Source: Deltaproteobacteria bacterium
Lineage (GTDB): Bacteria; Desulfobacterota; GWC2-55-46; JAJCZF01
Assembly (NCBI GenBank): GCA_029262535.1
Contig: JAJCZF010000026.1
Span: forward strand, 1-34,383
Direction: 5' to 3'
DNA: 34,383 bases
Position 1 is the first letter of the stretch. Each line of letters opens with the position of its first letter. The notes beneath the pieces were generated by a model that did not search any database, had not been told where the DNA came from, and saw nothing but the letters and a program-made list of their open reading frames with translations. A program made the position numbers and the translations under genes. Below, piece after piece: positions 8,633 to 17,321 of the stretch.

Positions 8633-8789
8633 CTGTTGGGTTTCGTTCAGTTTCTCTACACTCAATCGAACCCGCACGACTGAGATTCTTCGTTACACTC
8701 AGAATGACAGGCGCGGACGAGAATCTTTCAGGTTATTAATAACTTCTTCCGCGAAGATAAAGGCACACCTGTGTGCCTATTCGGTGTAA
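8633..8789 (+). repeat. Composite element copy A, ending in a duplicated lipoprotein gene tail
   Basis: In order: TGTTGGGTTTCG (from 8633), a 27-nt block at 8682-8708 starting GAGATTCTTCG and ending CAGAATGAC, CGCGGA at 8712-8717, TCCGCG at 8748-8753, and the palindrome GGCACAC-CT-GTGTGCC at 8762-8777. The sequence after the palindrome (to 8789) repeats the last codons and stop of the lipoprotein gene at 8970. Copy A and copy C share an almost continuous match of about 94 bp. The composite has the same order of parts, inverted, at 26703-26921. Confidence 0.8.
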
Positions 8790-8796
8790 GATTTGC

Positions 8797-8880
8797 TGCC
8801 AGACCCGCGGGCGCGGACTAAGAAGCCCGGTCCTCTACAAAAGTTCCCCGCGAAATAAAACAGGCGAATGCCTGTGTGTG
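8797..8880 (+). repeat. Hairpin element copy B with a different palindrome
   Basis: It begins with GACCCGCGGGCGCGGACTAA, which matches the end of the upstream FecR gene. The linker CGCGAAATAAAA is at 8849-8860. The hairpin is ACAGGC-GAAT-GCCTGT (8860-8875), unrelated in sequence to the CACAC-type cores but fully paired. Confidence 0.7.
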
Positions 8881-8888
8881 CCTTAGTT

Positions 8889-8982
8889 ATACTCACAATG
8901 ACAGACGCGGACGAGAAATTTTCAGGCTATTAATAACTTTTCCGCGAAAACAAAAGCACACCTGTGTGCCTATTCGGTGTAA
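8889..8982 (+). repeat. Hairpin element copy C, abutting the lipoprotein stop codon
   Basis: CGCGGA is at 8906-8911, TCCGCG at 8941-8946 and the palindrome GCACAC-CT-GTGTGC at 8956-8969. On the minus strand the lipoprotein TAG (8972-8970) is followed at once by this hairpin and then TTTTGTTTTCGCGG, so it is a plausible intrinsic terminator for that gene. Confidence 0.8.
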
Positions 8983-9479
8983 CCTAGCGGCATGTCCGAT
9001 AACCATAGCACCCAGCCTGTCTGCCAGCCGCGCGTATCGTTCTTGACCTTCTCATAGAGCACTGTGACATTTCCGTCGGTGGCTTCTTTTATATATTGCG
9101 GACCTATCTTTATATAATATGAAACACTGCCCGGGCCGGAGCTTCCTACGGCTACCTTGTCGAGCCTGAGCACACCGTATAGTGCGTTCTTTCTGCCCGG
9201 AACTATAACGCGCACATTACGGCATCCGTTGCATTCCGCTTTATAGGAGAGGGCGGTCGGAGGCTTTTCCGCCCAGTAGGTTCCCTTCGACTGGAAGGGC
9301 GGTTTAAAGAGTTTCCCGGACCTTAATAGAAAAGATCCATCCTCAGCCTCTATCATGACACCGCTGGTCTTTATAAAACCCTGGTCCACATCGTGCCACG
9401 AGCCGGCGCAACCGTAAGCGGATATCATTACAAAGGCCGCGAGCAGGGTAAGGTAAGTTCTGTTAAAAACTCTTTTCAT
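8970..9479 (-). CDS. Small lipoprotein of unknown function
   Basis: The 169-residue product has a lipoprotein signal: basic KRVFNR, hydrophobic LTLLAAFVMI, then a lipobox-like SAYGC with the cysteine at about residue 24. The mature part is mostly beta-like with one CNGC pair (about residues 84-87) and ends WVLWLSDMPLGYTE. I do not recognise the family. AAGGA lies about 8 nt upstream of the ATG. The stop codon abuts a hairpin element, and the last codons with the stop are repeated about 200 bp further downstream (8778-8789). It is transcribed in the same direction as hcp, but hcp's strong terminator at 9572-9608 separates them. Confidence 0.7.
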   Translation of the reverse strand: MKRVFNRTYLTLLAAFVMISAYGCAGSWHDVDQGFIKTSGVMIEAEDGSFLLRSGKLFKPPFQSKGTYWAEKPPTALSYKAECNGCRNVRVIVPGRKNALYGVLRLDKVAVGSSGPGSVSYYIKIGPQYIKEATDGNVTVLYEKVKNDTRGWQTGWVLWLSDMPLGYTE

Positions 9480-9571
9480 TCTTAAGATCCTTTTAGAAAA
9501 TTTTTGTATATCTACAATACATTAGATGGGCCATGTATGTCAATTCGGCAGGGATCTTTCTTTTCTTTTAT

Positions 9572-9608
9572 AAAAAAAAACGCGGCCCCCTTTTGTAAGG
9601 GGGCCGCG
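9572..9608 (-). terminator. Rho-independent terminator of hcp
   Basis: A perfect 12-bp GC-rich stem (9581-9592 with 9597-9608) closes a 4-nt loop. On the minus strand it is followed by nine T residues (9580-9572). It lies 24 nt after the hcp stop. Confidence 0.93.
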
Positions 9609-9632
9609 TCAGGACTTTACTTGTTTTGGCTA

Positions 9633-11303
9633 TTAAGCGGCCATTGTTGCGCGAATATCGGCCAGCGCATCTTCGCTTGTGGTCGTACCCTTGATGTCGA
9701 AGGCGTCTACGAGTACCTTGACAACTCCCGGCGAGAGGAAGGCCGGAAGGGAGGGGCCTAAGCGGATGCCCTTTACGCCCAAGTGCAGGAGCGCCAGAAG
9801 AACCGTCACGGCCTTCTGCTCGAACCACGCTACCTCGTAGCTTATCGGCAGGTCGTTGATATCTTCGAGTTCGAAAGCGGCCTTGAGCTGCAAGGCGATA
9901 TATGCGAGCGAGTATGAATCGTTACACTGCCCGGCGTCGATGACGCGAGGAATGCCGCCGATGTCTCCGAGGTCGAGCTGGTTGTAGCGGTACTTGGCGC
10001 ATCCGGCTGTCAGTATGACGGCATCTTTCGGCAGGCCTTCAGCTATTTCGGTATAGTAGTTGCGGCTGCTCTGGTGTCCGTCGCAGCCGGCCATTACTAC
10101 AAAACGCTTTATGTCGCCGGCCTTTACCGCGTCTATTACCTTACCGGCGAGAGCCATGACCTGGTCCTTGGCAAGTCCGATGGTCAGGTCCTTGCCCGAC
10201 TCTTTGGTGAGGCTGCCGAGCGCTTTGGCCTTCTCTATTATAGCGGAAAAGTCCTTGGCCTTTCCTTCAACGCGGTCGGCTATATGGGCCACGCCGTCAA
10301 AACCTACGAGACCGGTCGTGAAGATGCGGTCACGGTAGCTGTCGCGCGGGGTCTTTATGCAGTTGGTCGTCATCAGTATCGCGCCGCCGAACTTCTCGAA
10401 CTCCGACTGCTGGTTGTACCATGCCGTGCCGTAGTTGCCTATGAGGTGCGCGAACTTTTTTAGTTTCGGATATGCGTGGGTCGGCAGCATCTCGCAATGG
10501 GTGTAAACATTTACGCCCGTGCCTTCTGTCTGCTCAAGCAGCTCTTCTATTTCCTTCAGGTCGTGTCCGCTGACTAGTATGCCGGGGCCTTCGATGAGGC
10601 CGGTATGTACGGTCGTAAGCTCCTGCGTGCCGTAGGTCGTCGTGTTGGCCTTATCCAGAAGCGCCATGACAGTTACGGCGTTCTCGCCGCACTTGAGCGC
10701 GAGGCCGGTCAGCTCGTCTGCGCCGAGATCTTCTGTAGTCTTTGCGAGAGCCTCTTCGATAAAGGCGTATAGATTGTTATCTTTAAAGTCGAGCACGTAG
10801 GCGTGGTCGGCATATGCGGCGATACCCTTGAGACCGTAGGTGACAAGCTCCTTGAGCGACCTGAGGTCTTCGTTCTCTTCGCTCTTAACGCCGATCTCTT
10901 CGGCCTTGGCGAGGAAATCCTCCTTGGAGGTAGAGCTCCAAGTGGCGGCGTCGTGCATCTCTTCTGAAAAATCGCTGCCGTTCTTTTCTTTATATGCGGC
11001 TTCAAAAAGCCCCTTGATATTATCGCGAACCGCAAAGGAGCTGGTGATGCGCTCTACAAACCAGTCGCCCTTGAAGTTTACATTGGTTACGGTCGAAAAT
11101 AGCCCTTCGAGTACAAAGAGGTCGGTGCCTTCGTCCTCAACGCCGAGCGCGCGGGCCTTGGTAGCCCAGATGGAGATACCCTTTAAAAGGTAGGTTAATA
11201 GATCCTGCAGGTTGGCTACATCATCGCTCTTGCCGCAGACGCCGATTGTGGGGCATCCTTCGTTCTTTGCCGCTTCCTGACACTGGTAACAGAACATGCT
11301 CAT
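9633..11303 (-). CDS. hcp: Hydroxylamine reductase / hybrid cluster protein, class I
   Basis: The 556-residue protein starts [10 protein letters not shown] with the N-terminal cluster cysteines C5, C8, C17 and C23, the spacing of class I enzymes from anaerobes. Ligands of the hybrid Fe-S-O cluster are recognisable: [57 protein letters not shown] and GQCNDSYSL. Hcp proteins reduce hydroxylamine in vitro, and reduction of NO to N2O with a protective role in nitrosative stress is documented. GGAGGT lies about 10 nt upstream of the ATG. It is divergent from a Crp/Fnr regulator with a palindromic operator between them. No gene for the Hcr reductase partner is seen nearby. Confidence 0.97.
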   Translation of the reverse strand: MSMFCYQCQEAAKNEGCPTIGVCGKSDDVANLQDLLTYLLKGISIWATKARALGVEDEGTDLFVLEGLFSTVTNVNFKGDWFVERITSSFAVRDNIKGLFEAAYKEKNGSDFSEEMHDAATWSSTSKEDFLAKAEEIGVKSEENEDLRSLKELVTYGLKGIAAYADHAYVLDFKDNNLYAFIEEALAKTTEDLGADELTGLALKCGENAVTVMALLDKANTTTYGTQELTTVHTGLIEGPGILVSGHDLKEIEELLEQTEGTGVNVYTHCEMLPTHAYPKLKKFAHLIGNYGTAWYNQQSEFEKFGGAILMTTNCIKTPRDSYRDRIFTTGLVGFDGVAHIADRVEGKAKDFSAIIEKAKALGSLTKESGKDLTIGLAKDQVMALAGKVIDAVKAGDIKRFVVMAGCDGHQSSRNYYTEIAEGLPKDAVILTAGCAKYRYNQLDLGDIGGIPRVIDAGQCNDSYSLAYIALQLKAAFELEDINDLPISYEVAWFEQKAVTVLLALLHLGVKGIRLGPSLPAFLSPGVVKVLVDAFDIKGTTTSEDALADIRATMAA

Positions 11304-11362
11304 ATTTTTAGAACCTCCGTTAAATGATTATATTGCTATGGTTTTTCCGATCACTGTGTTCT

Positions 11363-11404
11363 AATATAATCTATATTTCTAATAAATAAATTGACCGGGG
11401 TCAA
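11363..11404 (-). promoter_or_regulatory. HcpR-type operator and class II promoter of hcp
   Basis: TTGACCGGGGTCAA at 11391-11404 is a perfect TTGAC-N4-GTCAA palindrome, the form reported for HcpR sites in deltaproteobacteria. On the minus strand a TATATT -10 hexamer occupies 11368-11363. Its centre is exactly 32 bp from the operator centre, the geometry of an activator bound at -41.5. The implied start is near 11356, with a leader of about 52 nt to hcp. The site also ends 2 nt before the hcpR ATG and downstream of a plus-strand TATAAT (11365-11370), so it could repress hcpR. Confidence 0.65.
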
Positions 11405-11406
11405 GA

Positions 11407-12054
11407 ATGAGTAAAAAAGTAGATTCAGTAAAGATGTTTGTAAAAATCTTCTTCGGAGAGCCGGACGAAGAGACCATAAAAATAATCAGTGATATCAGCC
11501 ACTTGGTAGATGTTTCAAAGCGCGAGATGTTATTTTTCGAGGGTGACGAAGGGCGCTGTCTTTTTTTTATGACCTCGGGCAGTATTAAGTTATTTAAGAC
11601 GAACGACGAGGGGAAAGAGGCCATAATCCGCTTTGTCGAACCGGGTGACATCTTTGCCGAGATCCTCTTATTCCTAAAAAACCGCTATCCGGTAAACGCT
11701 ATGGCCATCGAACCGTCGAAATTGCTGGCCATAGACGCCGCCAAACTATTTACCGTTATAAAGGCCCACCCAGAGGTCGCAATGAAGCTGATCGGCAAGA
11801 TGGCGGCAAAGTCGGCCTATCTCGTAAAGCTCGTCGAAAACCTTACGCTTGCCGATGTGCGAGAGCGTTTCATGAGTTACCTCGAACACCTGCGCGAGTC
11901 TACAGGCGCCGATACCGTAACCCTGCCGGTGCCCAAGGGCGAACTATCACTCTTGCTCGGTGTCTCACCCGAGACATTTTCAAGGCTACTCAAAAAACTC
12001 GCCGAAGAGGGCGTAATAGAGGTTGAGGGCAAGCGTATTCGGGTGCTGGTGTAG
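11407..12054 (+). CDS. hcpR: Crp/Fnr-family transcription regulator, probable HcpR
   Basis: The 215-residue protein has a cyclic-nucleotide-binding-like beta barrel (about residues 20-110, FFEGDEGRCLFFMTSGSIKLF). A long dimer helix follows at about 115-150. The winged helix-turn-helix is at about 165-215 (GELSLLLGVSPETFSRLLKKL). The ExxSR pattern in the recognition helix is that of Fnr-like proteins recognising TTGA half-sites. Only one cysteine is present, so it is not an Fnr iron-sulphur sensor; haem-based NO sensing, as proposed for HcpR/DNR, would fit. Position next to hcp and the TTGAC-N4-GTCAA site support the name. The operator overlaps the Shine-Dalgarno region (CGGGG), so binding could also limit its own expression. 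Confidence 0.75.
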   Translation: MSKKVDSVKMFVKIFFGEPDEETIKIISDISHLVDVSKREMLFFEGDEGRCLFFMTSGSIKLFKTNDEGKEAIIRFVEPGDIFAEILLFLKNRYPVNAMAIEPSKLLAIDAAKLFTVIKAHPEVAMKLIGKMAAKSAYLVKLVENLTLADVRERFMSYLEHLRESTGADTVTLPVPKGELSLLLGVSPETFSRLLKKLAEEGVIEVEGKRIRVLV

Positions 12055-12066
12055 GGGGTGCGCTTG

Positions 12067-12139
12067 GAAGGTCTTTTTATCATAAAAGACCTTTGGAAAA
12101 GCAGCGCCATAAAAGCTTCGTTAACCTATGGCTTTTATT
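12067..12139 (+). terminator. Two hairpins after hcpR, the second terminator-like
   Basis: AAGGTCTTTT (12067-12076) pairs with AAAAGACCTT (12084-12093). Next, GCCATA (12106-12111) pairs with TATGGC (12127-12132) and is followed by TTTTATT. The second is a weak intrinsic terminator; the first is an A/T-rich palindrome of uncertain role. Confidence 0.5.
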
Positions 12140-12361
12140 ATGAATTATCCCTCTCATAGGATTTTCTTTAAAAAGTTCTCTTTTTTCTTCTTTTTTCCTA
12201 TAAAAAGCAATAGTGCTGGGTTACAATACCGTCTGATATGTGAATCTAGGACCTGAGGGGTCTCTTTACCTGAAGGGTCTCGTTATATGATGCCGTCCGA
12301 TGCGAAGAACTTTAAAACCGCGCGCGAGGGCCTATAGAGCTGAATCTTTTGGAGGTACTTC
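12140..12361. other. Leader region of the chemoreceptor gene with a 17-nt direct repeat
   Basis: A T-rich tract is followed by two imperfect copies of ACCTGARGGGTCTC (12251-12264 and 12268-12281), one base different and in register at 17 nt. They could be tandem binding sites. No sigma70, sigma28 or sigma54 promoter could be placed with confidence. Confidence 0.4.
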
Positions 12362-14674
12362 ATGTTTAGCAGTATGTCTCTTCGTAAAAAGCTGATCATA
12401 CTATTTCTTCTGGTCGGCATTATTCCAATGGTGATATCGCTCTTTGTCGGTTATCGAAGTTCCGCCAAGACGATGAGCGACCAATCATTCGCGCAGCTCG
12501 TATCGATACGAGAATCGAAGAAGTCGGAGATCGAGAACTACTTTACGACGATTGAGAACCAGGTTATAACACTCTCTGAGAGCCCGACGACCGTAGACGC
12601 GATGAAGGCGTTCCGTCCGGCCTTCCATGAGATTAATAAAGACCTTCACCTGACGAAAAAGGGGTTGGACGAATATAGAGCCGGTGTGCGCAAGTATTAC
12701 ATGCGTGAGTACCAGTCGATGCTCGGCAAGAAGTCTACTTCTATAATAGACGCCGAGGGGCTTGTGCCTAAGGATATGAACTCCATCATACTACAGTATA
12801 CCTATATGACAAATAACGAGAATCCGCTCGGCGGCAAGGACGCGATGTACGACGCCAGCGACGGTTCGCGTTACAGTGATCTTCACGCCAAGTATCACCC
12901 GGCCTTCAGGTCGTTTCTGCAAAAGTTCGGCTTCTACGATATCTTCCTGATCGACACTACCGGGCAAGTCGTTTACTCCGTCTTTAAAGAGGTCGATTAC
13001 GCGACCAATGTCAAGTCCGGCCCGTACAGCTCTTCGGGTCTGGGCGACGCCTTCCGCCAGGCCGTTATCGCAAAGGAGAAGGACTCGTCCAGCCTTACGC
13101 CCTTTAAACCCTACGTTCCGTCCTATACCGCTCCGGCTTCGTTCATAAGCTCTCCCATATACGACGGCAGCCAGTTTATAGGCGTGCTCGTCTTCCAGAT
13201 GCCGGTCGATAAGATTAACGAGATAATGACATCGAACGAGAGATGGGCCGAGATCGGTCTCGGCGCGTCGGGTGAGACATACCTGGTGGACCAGAATAAC
13301 AAGATCGTAAATAATTCGCGTTTTCTCATAGACGACCATGACGGTTATCTAAAGGCCCTTAAGAACGCCGGTGTGAGTGAAAAGATTCTTAACTCAATCG
13401 ATAAGCTCGGCTCTTCCATCGGCCTTCAGGACGTAAAGAGCGAGAGCGCGACCAGGGCCCTGCGCGGACAGGACGGCGTACATATCATAAACGACTACCG
13501 TAATGTCCCGGTCCTTAGCGCCTATACGCCGTTGAATGTACTAGGACTACGCTGGGGCCTCCTGGCCGAGATAGACGAGGAAGAGGCCTTTGCCGCGTTG
13601 AGCACTCTTAAACGCACTACCGTTATACTTCTTATTGTAATCGGCATTATCATTATTGTCATTGGAACAATCGTATCCTCGCGCATTTCGGGCCCCATAC
13701 GCACACTCATGTTGACCATGAGCAGGGTAGGGCAGACCGGGAATCTCGCCCTCAGGGTCGATGTAAAGAGCGAAGACGAGATAGGCCAGATGGGTACGGC
13801 CTTTAATGCGATGCTTTCCCGTTTTCACGAGGTCGTTCGCGGCATACATACAACGGCCGATCATCTCGCTTCAAGCTCTGAAGAGCTTTCGGCTTCGGCA
13901 ACGCAGATAGCCTCCGGCACCGAAACCCAGTCGGACAAGGCCAGCCATGTCGCCACGGCCTCTCAGGAGATGAACGCTACAATAGTCGAAGTGGCAAAGA
14001 ATGTATCGGGTGTAGCGGATACCGCCAGGTTGGCTAATGAGGCCGCCGTCAAGGGCAGCGAGGTCGTAACGCTCACCATCGAGTCGATGAACGGCATCGC
14101 CGCTACCGCGCGCGAATCGAACGCGGATATAGCTACCCTGGGTTCTCGTAGCAAGGATATTGGAAATATCATAAAGGTCATCGACGATATAGCCGACCAG
14201 ACCAATCTTTTGGCCCTGAACGCCGCCATCGAGGCGCAACGCGCCGGAGAGTCGGGCAAGGGTTTTGCCGTTGTAGCCGAAGAGGTCAGGAAGCTCGCCG
14301 AGCGTACCACGAACGCCACCAAAGAGATCGGCATCATGATTAAGGCCATGCAGGTAGAGACCGGCAAGGCCATCTCCACGATGGACAAAGAGGTCGAGAT
14401 CGTGCAGCAGGGTGTGAGCCTCGCCGAAGAGGCGGGAGCGGCCCTCATGGAGATAGCAGGACAGGTCGATACCGTCTCGAATGTTATAGTGCAGATAGCC
14501 ACGGCCAGTGAAGAGCAATCGGTTACCGCAGATCAGATTAGCGGTGATATAGAGTCGGTTGCCATCATTACCAGGGAGACCTCCGAGGGTGTTCATCAGA
14601 TAGTCCAGGCGAGCCAGAACCTTGCCGAACTATCCGTGAGCCTCCAGACAGCTGTCGCCATGTTCAAGGTATAG
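12362..14674 (+). CDS. Methyl-accepting chemotaxis protein with large periplasmic sensor
   Basis: The 770-residue receptor has a first membrane helix at about 10-30 and a long periplasmic region at about 31-415. That region includes [20 protein letters not shown] and [13 protein letters not shown], resembling a double-CACHE sensor. The second helix is at about 419-440, then a HAMP domain ([19 protein letters not shown]). The cytoplasmic signalling coiled coil has its conserved tip near residues 600-655 ([20 protein letters not shown]). The tip contacts CheA and CheW. No C-terminal pentapeptide for CheR/CheB docking is seen. GGAGGT precedes the start. The ligand is unknown. Confidence 0.93.
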   Translation: MFSSMSLRKKLIILFLLVGIIPMVISLFVGYRSSAKTMSDQSFAQLVSIRESKKSEIENYFTTIENQVITLSESPTTVDAMKAFRPAFHEINKDLHLTKKGLDEYRAGVRKYYMREYQSMLGKKSTSIIDAEGLVPKDMNSIILQYTYMTNNENPLGGKDAMYDASDGSRYSDLHAKYHPAFRSFLQKFGFYDIFLIDTTGQVVYSVFKEVDYATNVKSGPYSSSGLGDAFRQAVIAKEKDSSSLTPFKPYVPSYTAPASFISSPIYDGSQFIGVLVFQMPVDKINEIMTSNERWAEIGLGASGETYLVDQNNKIVNNSRFLIDDHDGYLKALKNAGVSEKILNSIDKLGSSIGLQDVKSESATRALRGQDGVHIINDYRNVPVLSAYTPLNVLGLRWGLLAEIDEEEAFAALSTLKRTTVILLIVIGIIIIVIGTIVSSRISGPIRTLMLTMSRVGQTGNLALRVDVKSEDEIGQMGTAFNAMLSRFHEVVRGIHTTADHLASSSEELSASATQIASGTETQSDKASHVATASQEMNATIVEVAKNVSGVADTARLANEAAVKGSEVVTLTIESMNGIAATARESNADIATLGSRSKDIGNIIKVIDDIADQTNLLALNAAIEAQRAGESGKGFAVVAEEVRKLAERTTNATKEIGIMIKAMQVETGKAISTMDKEVEIVQQGVSLAEEAGAALMEIAGQVDTVSNVIVQIATASEEQSVTADQISGDIESVAIITRETSEGVHQIVQASQNLAELSVSLQTAVAMFKV

Positions 14675-14693
14675 AGAGAGCATGCAACGGGTC

Positions 14694-14724
14694 AGGGCCG
14701 CCTTAGACAGGCGAGGGCGGCTCT
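14694..14724 (+). terminator. GC-rich hairpin after the chemoreceptor gene
   Basis: AGGGCCGCC (14694-14702) pairs with GGCGGCTCT (14716-14724), one pair being G-T, around a 13-nt loop. There is no proper T tract, so a terminator role is uncertain. Confidence 0.35.
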
Positions 14725-14837
14725 CTAACCGCTTTTGATCTTGCCTTCGATGGAAAGCTCTTGACTTGCAAGGCCGTAAGTTTAGTGATTAAGCAGGCTA
14801 TTTGGACCGCTACCATTGCGGTTGAGTTGATATAATA

Positions 14838-16739
14838 ATGTCAGATTATTCCTTCCCCAGAGTGAAATGGTTCTTGCTGACGGTCTTTACCGTTTTTGTG
14901 GGCATGACCCTCTATGAGCTTTTAAAGGGTTTTCTCTTTCCCGGCATTTCGCTATGGGAATCACATCTCATAACAATCTTCTTTAGCACGATACTTGCCT
15001 CGGTGACTGCCTATTTTATCCTTCTAAAGTTCGAGTCCATGCATGGCGAGTTAGAGAGGCGTATTGATGAGTCTCGAATGGCGGATATCGCGCTCAGGGC
15101 CGCCAACGACGAGCTTGAGATTAAGGTTGCCACAAGGACCAAGGCCCTCGCCCTGACCAATGAAGAGCTTAAGACGGACATCAACAAAAGGGAGCTTATA
15201 GAAGAGGAGCTTCGCGCCTCCGAGTTAAAGTTCAGGACCCTTATCGAGGCTACACCCATAGGTATCGCCCTCACTACGCGTTCGGGCAGGCTTGTAGAGC
15301 TTAATACGGCTCTCGTAAAGATGCTTGGTTACGACTCCAGGGAAGAGCTGATCGCCCGCCCGACAATGCGTCACTATAAAAATCCTGATGACAGGCAACG
15401 GTTGATTTCGGAGATGGCAAAGAAGGGTTTTGTCAAAAACCTTGAACTGGAACTGATTCGAAAGGATGGTAAGTACTTTACCGGCAACCTCATCTCTAAG
15501 GTGCTTGAGGGTTACGGCGACGACATGCTCTTTCTGACGACGGTGCAGGATATAACCGAACAGAGGGTTATGGCGGCCGAGAGGGTTACCCACCAGAAGC
15601 TTGAGTCGCTCGGCGTGCTTGCCGGTGGCATAGCGCATGATTTCAACAACCTGCTAACCGGGATATTGGGTAATATAGAGCTGATGAAATATGCGATAAA
15701 AGAGGACGACCCTTTATATAAGAGGATCGATGAGGCTCAGAGGGGCTCTCTCTATGCCAGAGAGCTTACAAAACAGCTCCTGACCTTCTCAAAAGGAGGA
15801 ACTCCCGTAAAGGAGGTGGTCGAACTCGCACAACTTATAGACGAATCGGTTGCTCTGTCGCTTCATGGTTCCAGTATAAAATGTATTTGCGAGATCGCCC
15901 CGGATCTCTCTCCTGTCGAAGTAGACCGGGGGCAGATCAATCAGGTTCTAAATAATCTTATAATCAATGGCTCCCAAGCCATGGCCGAGGGCGGTGAGAT
16001 CCATATCTATGCCAACAACATCACCCTTTCAAGCAAGAGCCACTTGCCTTTAGAGTCGGGCCAATACGTAAGCCTTGTAGTCGAAGATAGCGGTTCCGGT
16101 ATCGCCCCGGAGCTTCTTTCCAAAATATTCGATCCTTACTTTACGACAAAGCAAGAGGGGAACGGGCTAGGGCTGGCAAGCGTATACTCTATCATATCGG
16201 GCCACAACGGACACATAGAGGTGGCGAGCGAGCCGGGCAAGGGTAGCTCTTTTAGTATATTGCTGCCTGTCTCTAAGAATAACGTCAAGACGGAGGATAC
16301 CGTGGCCGGCCAATCCGTTTCAGGGTCGGGGCGCGTGCTCGTGATGGACGACGAAAAGATGGTGCTTGAAGTGGCGTGCGAGTTCCTGCGTTCCCTCGGT
16401 TATGAGACGGAGGGTGTATTTGACGGGCGCGAGATGTTAGAGAGATATAAAGAGGCGCTTGCCCTTGGCAGGGGCTATGATCTGGTATTAATGGACCTTA
16501 CCATAAGGGGCGGCATGGGCGGCAGGGAGGCCATCTCCAAGCTGCTTGAGTTAGACCCTGAGGCAAAGGCCGTCGTATCGAGCGGTTACTCCGGGGACCA
16601 GGTCATGGCTAATTACGAGTCCTATGGTTTTAAAGCGGTCGCGCCAAAGCCCTATACCGTCTTAACACTGGGAGAGGCGATTTCAAAGGCGTTGGGCTCT
16701 GAAGAACCCGAGCCCCCCGGCCTTGATGAAGAAGAGTGA
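14838..16739 (+). CDS. Membrane hybrid histidine kinase (PAS, kinase, receiver)
   Basis: Residues 10-30 and 42-62 are membrane helices with a very short loop, so this kinase probably senses in the membrane or cytoplasm. A coiled coil (65-125) leads to a PAS domain (about 122-245, FRTLIEATPIGIALTTRSG). The dimerisation domain has phospho-accepting H267 in GGIAHDFNN. The ATPase domain has an N box (LNNLIINGSQAM), DSGSGIAPE and GNGLGLASV. A C-terminal receiver spans about 495-615, with MDDE, phospho-acceptor D553 in LMDLT, and the lysine of PKPY. A terminal receiver usually relays phosphate to a separate protein or limits the kinase; no partner is seen. No Shine-Dalgarno precedes the ATG. Its TGA overlaps the next gene's GTG. 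Confidence 0.92.
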   Translation: MSDYSFPRVKWFLLTVFTVFVGMTLYELLKGFLFPGISLWESHLITIFFSTILASVTAYFILLKFESMHGELERRIDESRMADIALRAANDELEIKVATRTKALALTNEELKTDINKRELIEEELRASELKFRTLIEATPIGIALTTRSGRLVELNTALVKMLGYDSREELIARPTMRHYKNPDDRQRLISEMAKKGFVKNLELELIRKDGKYFTGNLISKVLEGYGDDMLFLTTVQDITEQRVMAAERVTHQKLESLGVLAGGIAHDFNNLLTGILGNIELMKYAIKEDDPLYKRIDEAQRGSLYARELTKQLLTFSKGGTPVKEVVELAQLIDESVALSLHGSSIKCICEIAPDLSPVEVDRGQINQVLNNLIINGSQAMAEGGEIHIYANNITLSSKSHLPLESGQYVSLVVEDSGSGIAPELLSKIFDPYFTTKQEGNGLGLASVYSIISGHNGHIEVASEPGKGSSFSILLPVSKNNVKTEDTVAGQSVSGSGRVLVMDDEKMVLEVACEFLRSLGYETEGVFDGREMLERYKEALALGRGYDLVLMDLTIRGGMGGREAISKLLELDPEAKAVVSSGYSGDQVMANYESYGFKAVAPKPYTVLTLGEAISKALGSEEPEPPGLDEEE

Positions 16740-17281
16740 ATATCCTGAACACAGAGACCCGTTACGGCCTTGTGGCTATCTTGTTGCACTGGGTTATGGC
16801 GCTGCTCATCTTCTCTACGTTTTTATTAGGCCTCTATATGCTGACGCTTGATTATATGGATCCGTGGTATACTAAGGGACCGCTTCTACATAAGGGGGTA
16901 GGCTTATTGATATTCTCCCTGCTTATCGTGCGTACACTCTGGACTTTCTTTAATAAAAGCCCGGAGTTCGTATCGATGCCCGACTGGGAGCGCCTTGCCG
17001 CGTGGCTAACGCATAAGACTTTCTACGTGCTGCTCTTTTGCGTAACTATCAGCGGTTATATGATATCTACGGCCGACGGCAGGGGGGTGGAGTTTCTTAA
17101 TCTCTTCGACGTGCCGGCGTTGATAGAACCTTATGAGATGCAAGAGGAGGTTGCGGGCAGGCTGCACTTTATATTAGCCGTTTCGACTATCGCGTTCGTT
17201 GGGCTTCATGTCGCTGCTACCCTTAAACACCATTTTATAGAAAAAGACGCGACATTGCTTCGTATGTTAGGTCGCGGATAA
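16736..17281 (+). CDS. yceJ: Cytochrome b561 (YceJ-like) membrane protein
   Basis: The 181-residue, four-helix protein matches prokaryotic cytochrome b561. Likely haem-ligand histidines are H18 (LLHWVM), H52 (LLHKGVG), H144 (RLHFILA) and H158 (GLHVAA). It moves electrons across or within the inner membrane, probably to or from quinone. The GTG start at 16736 shares bases with the TGA of the kinase gene, which points to translational coupling. The next gene is a YceI-family protein, the same pairing as yceJ-yceI in Escherichia coli. Confidence 0.88.
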   Translation: MNILNTETRYGLVAILLHWVMALLIFSTFLLGLYMLTLDYMDPWYTKGPLLHKGVGLLIFSLLIVRTLWTFFNKSPEFVSMPDWERLAAWLTHKTFYVLLFCVTISGYMISTADGRGVEFLNLFDVPALIEPYEMQEEVAGRLHFILAVSTIAFVGLHVAATLKHHFIEKDATLLRMLGRG

Positions 17282-17321
17282 AGTCAGGAATCTATTATAG
17301 GATTTTATAAAAGGAGAAGGT

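Larger units (their letters stand above)
8561..8969. other. Repeat-filled intergenic region between convergent genes
   Basis: No protein gene is supported here. After about 70 nt of AT-rich sequence, nearly all of the stretch is made of three partial or full copies of the hairpin element and associated repeats, listed separately. The two flanking genes converge on it. Confidence 0.8.

Noticed and set aside
13871..14596. Long minus-strand frame (241 codons) opposite the chemoreceptor signalling domain
   Set aside because: The plus strand encodes a highly conserved coiled coil there. The antisense frame has no motif and arises from codon bias.
14817..14837. TATAAT just before the kinase ATG as a promoter
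   Set aside because: The implied transcription start would fall inside the gene, and no -35 box is found at 16-18 bp.
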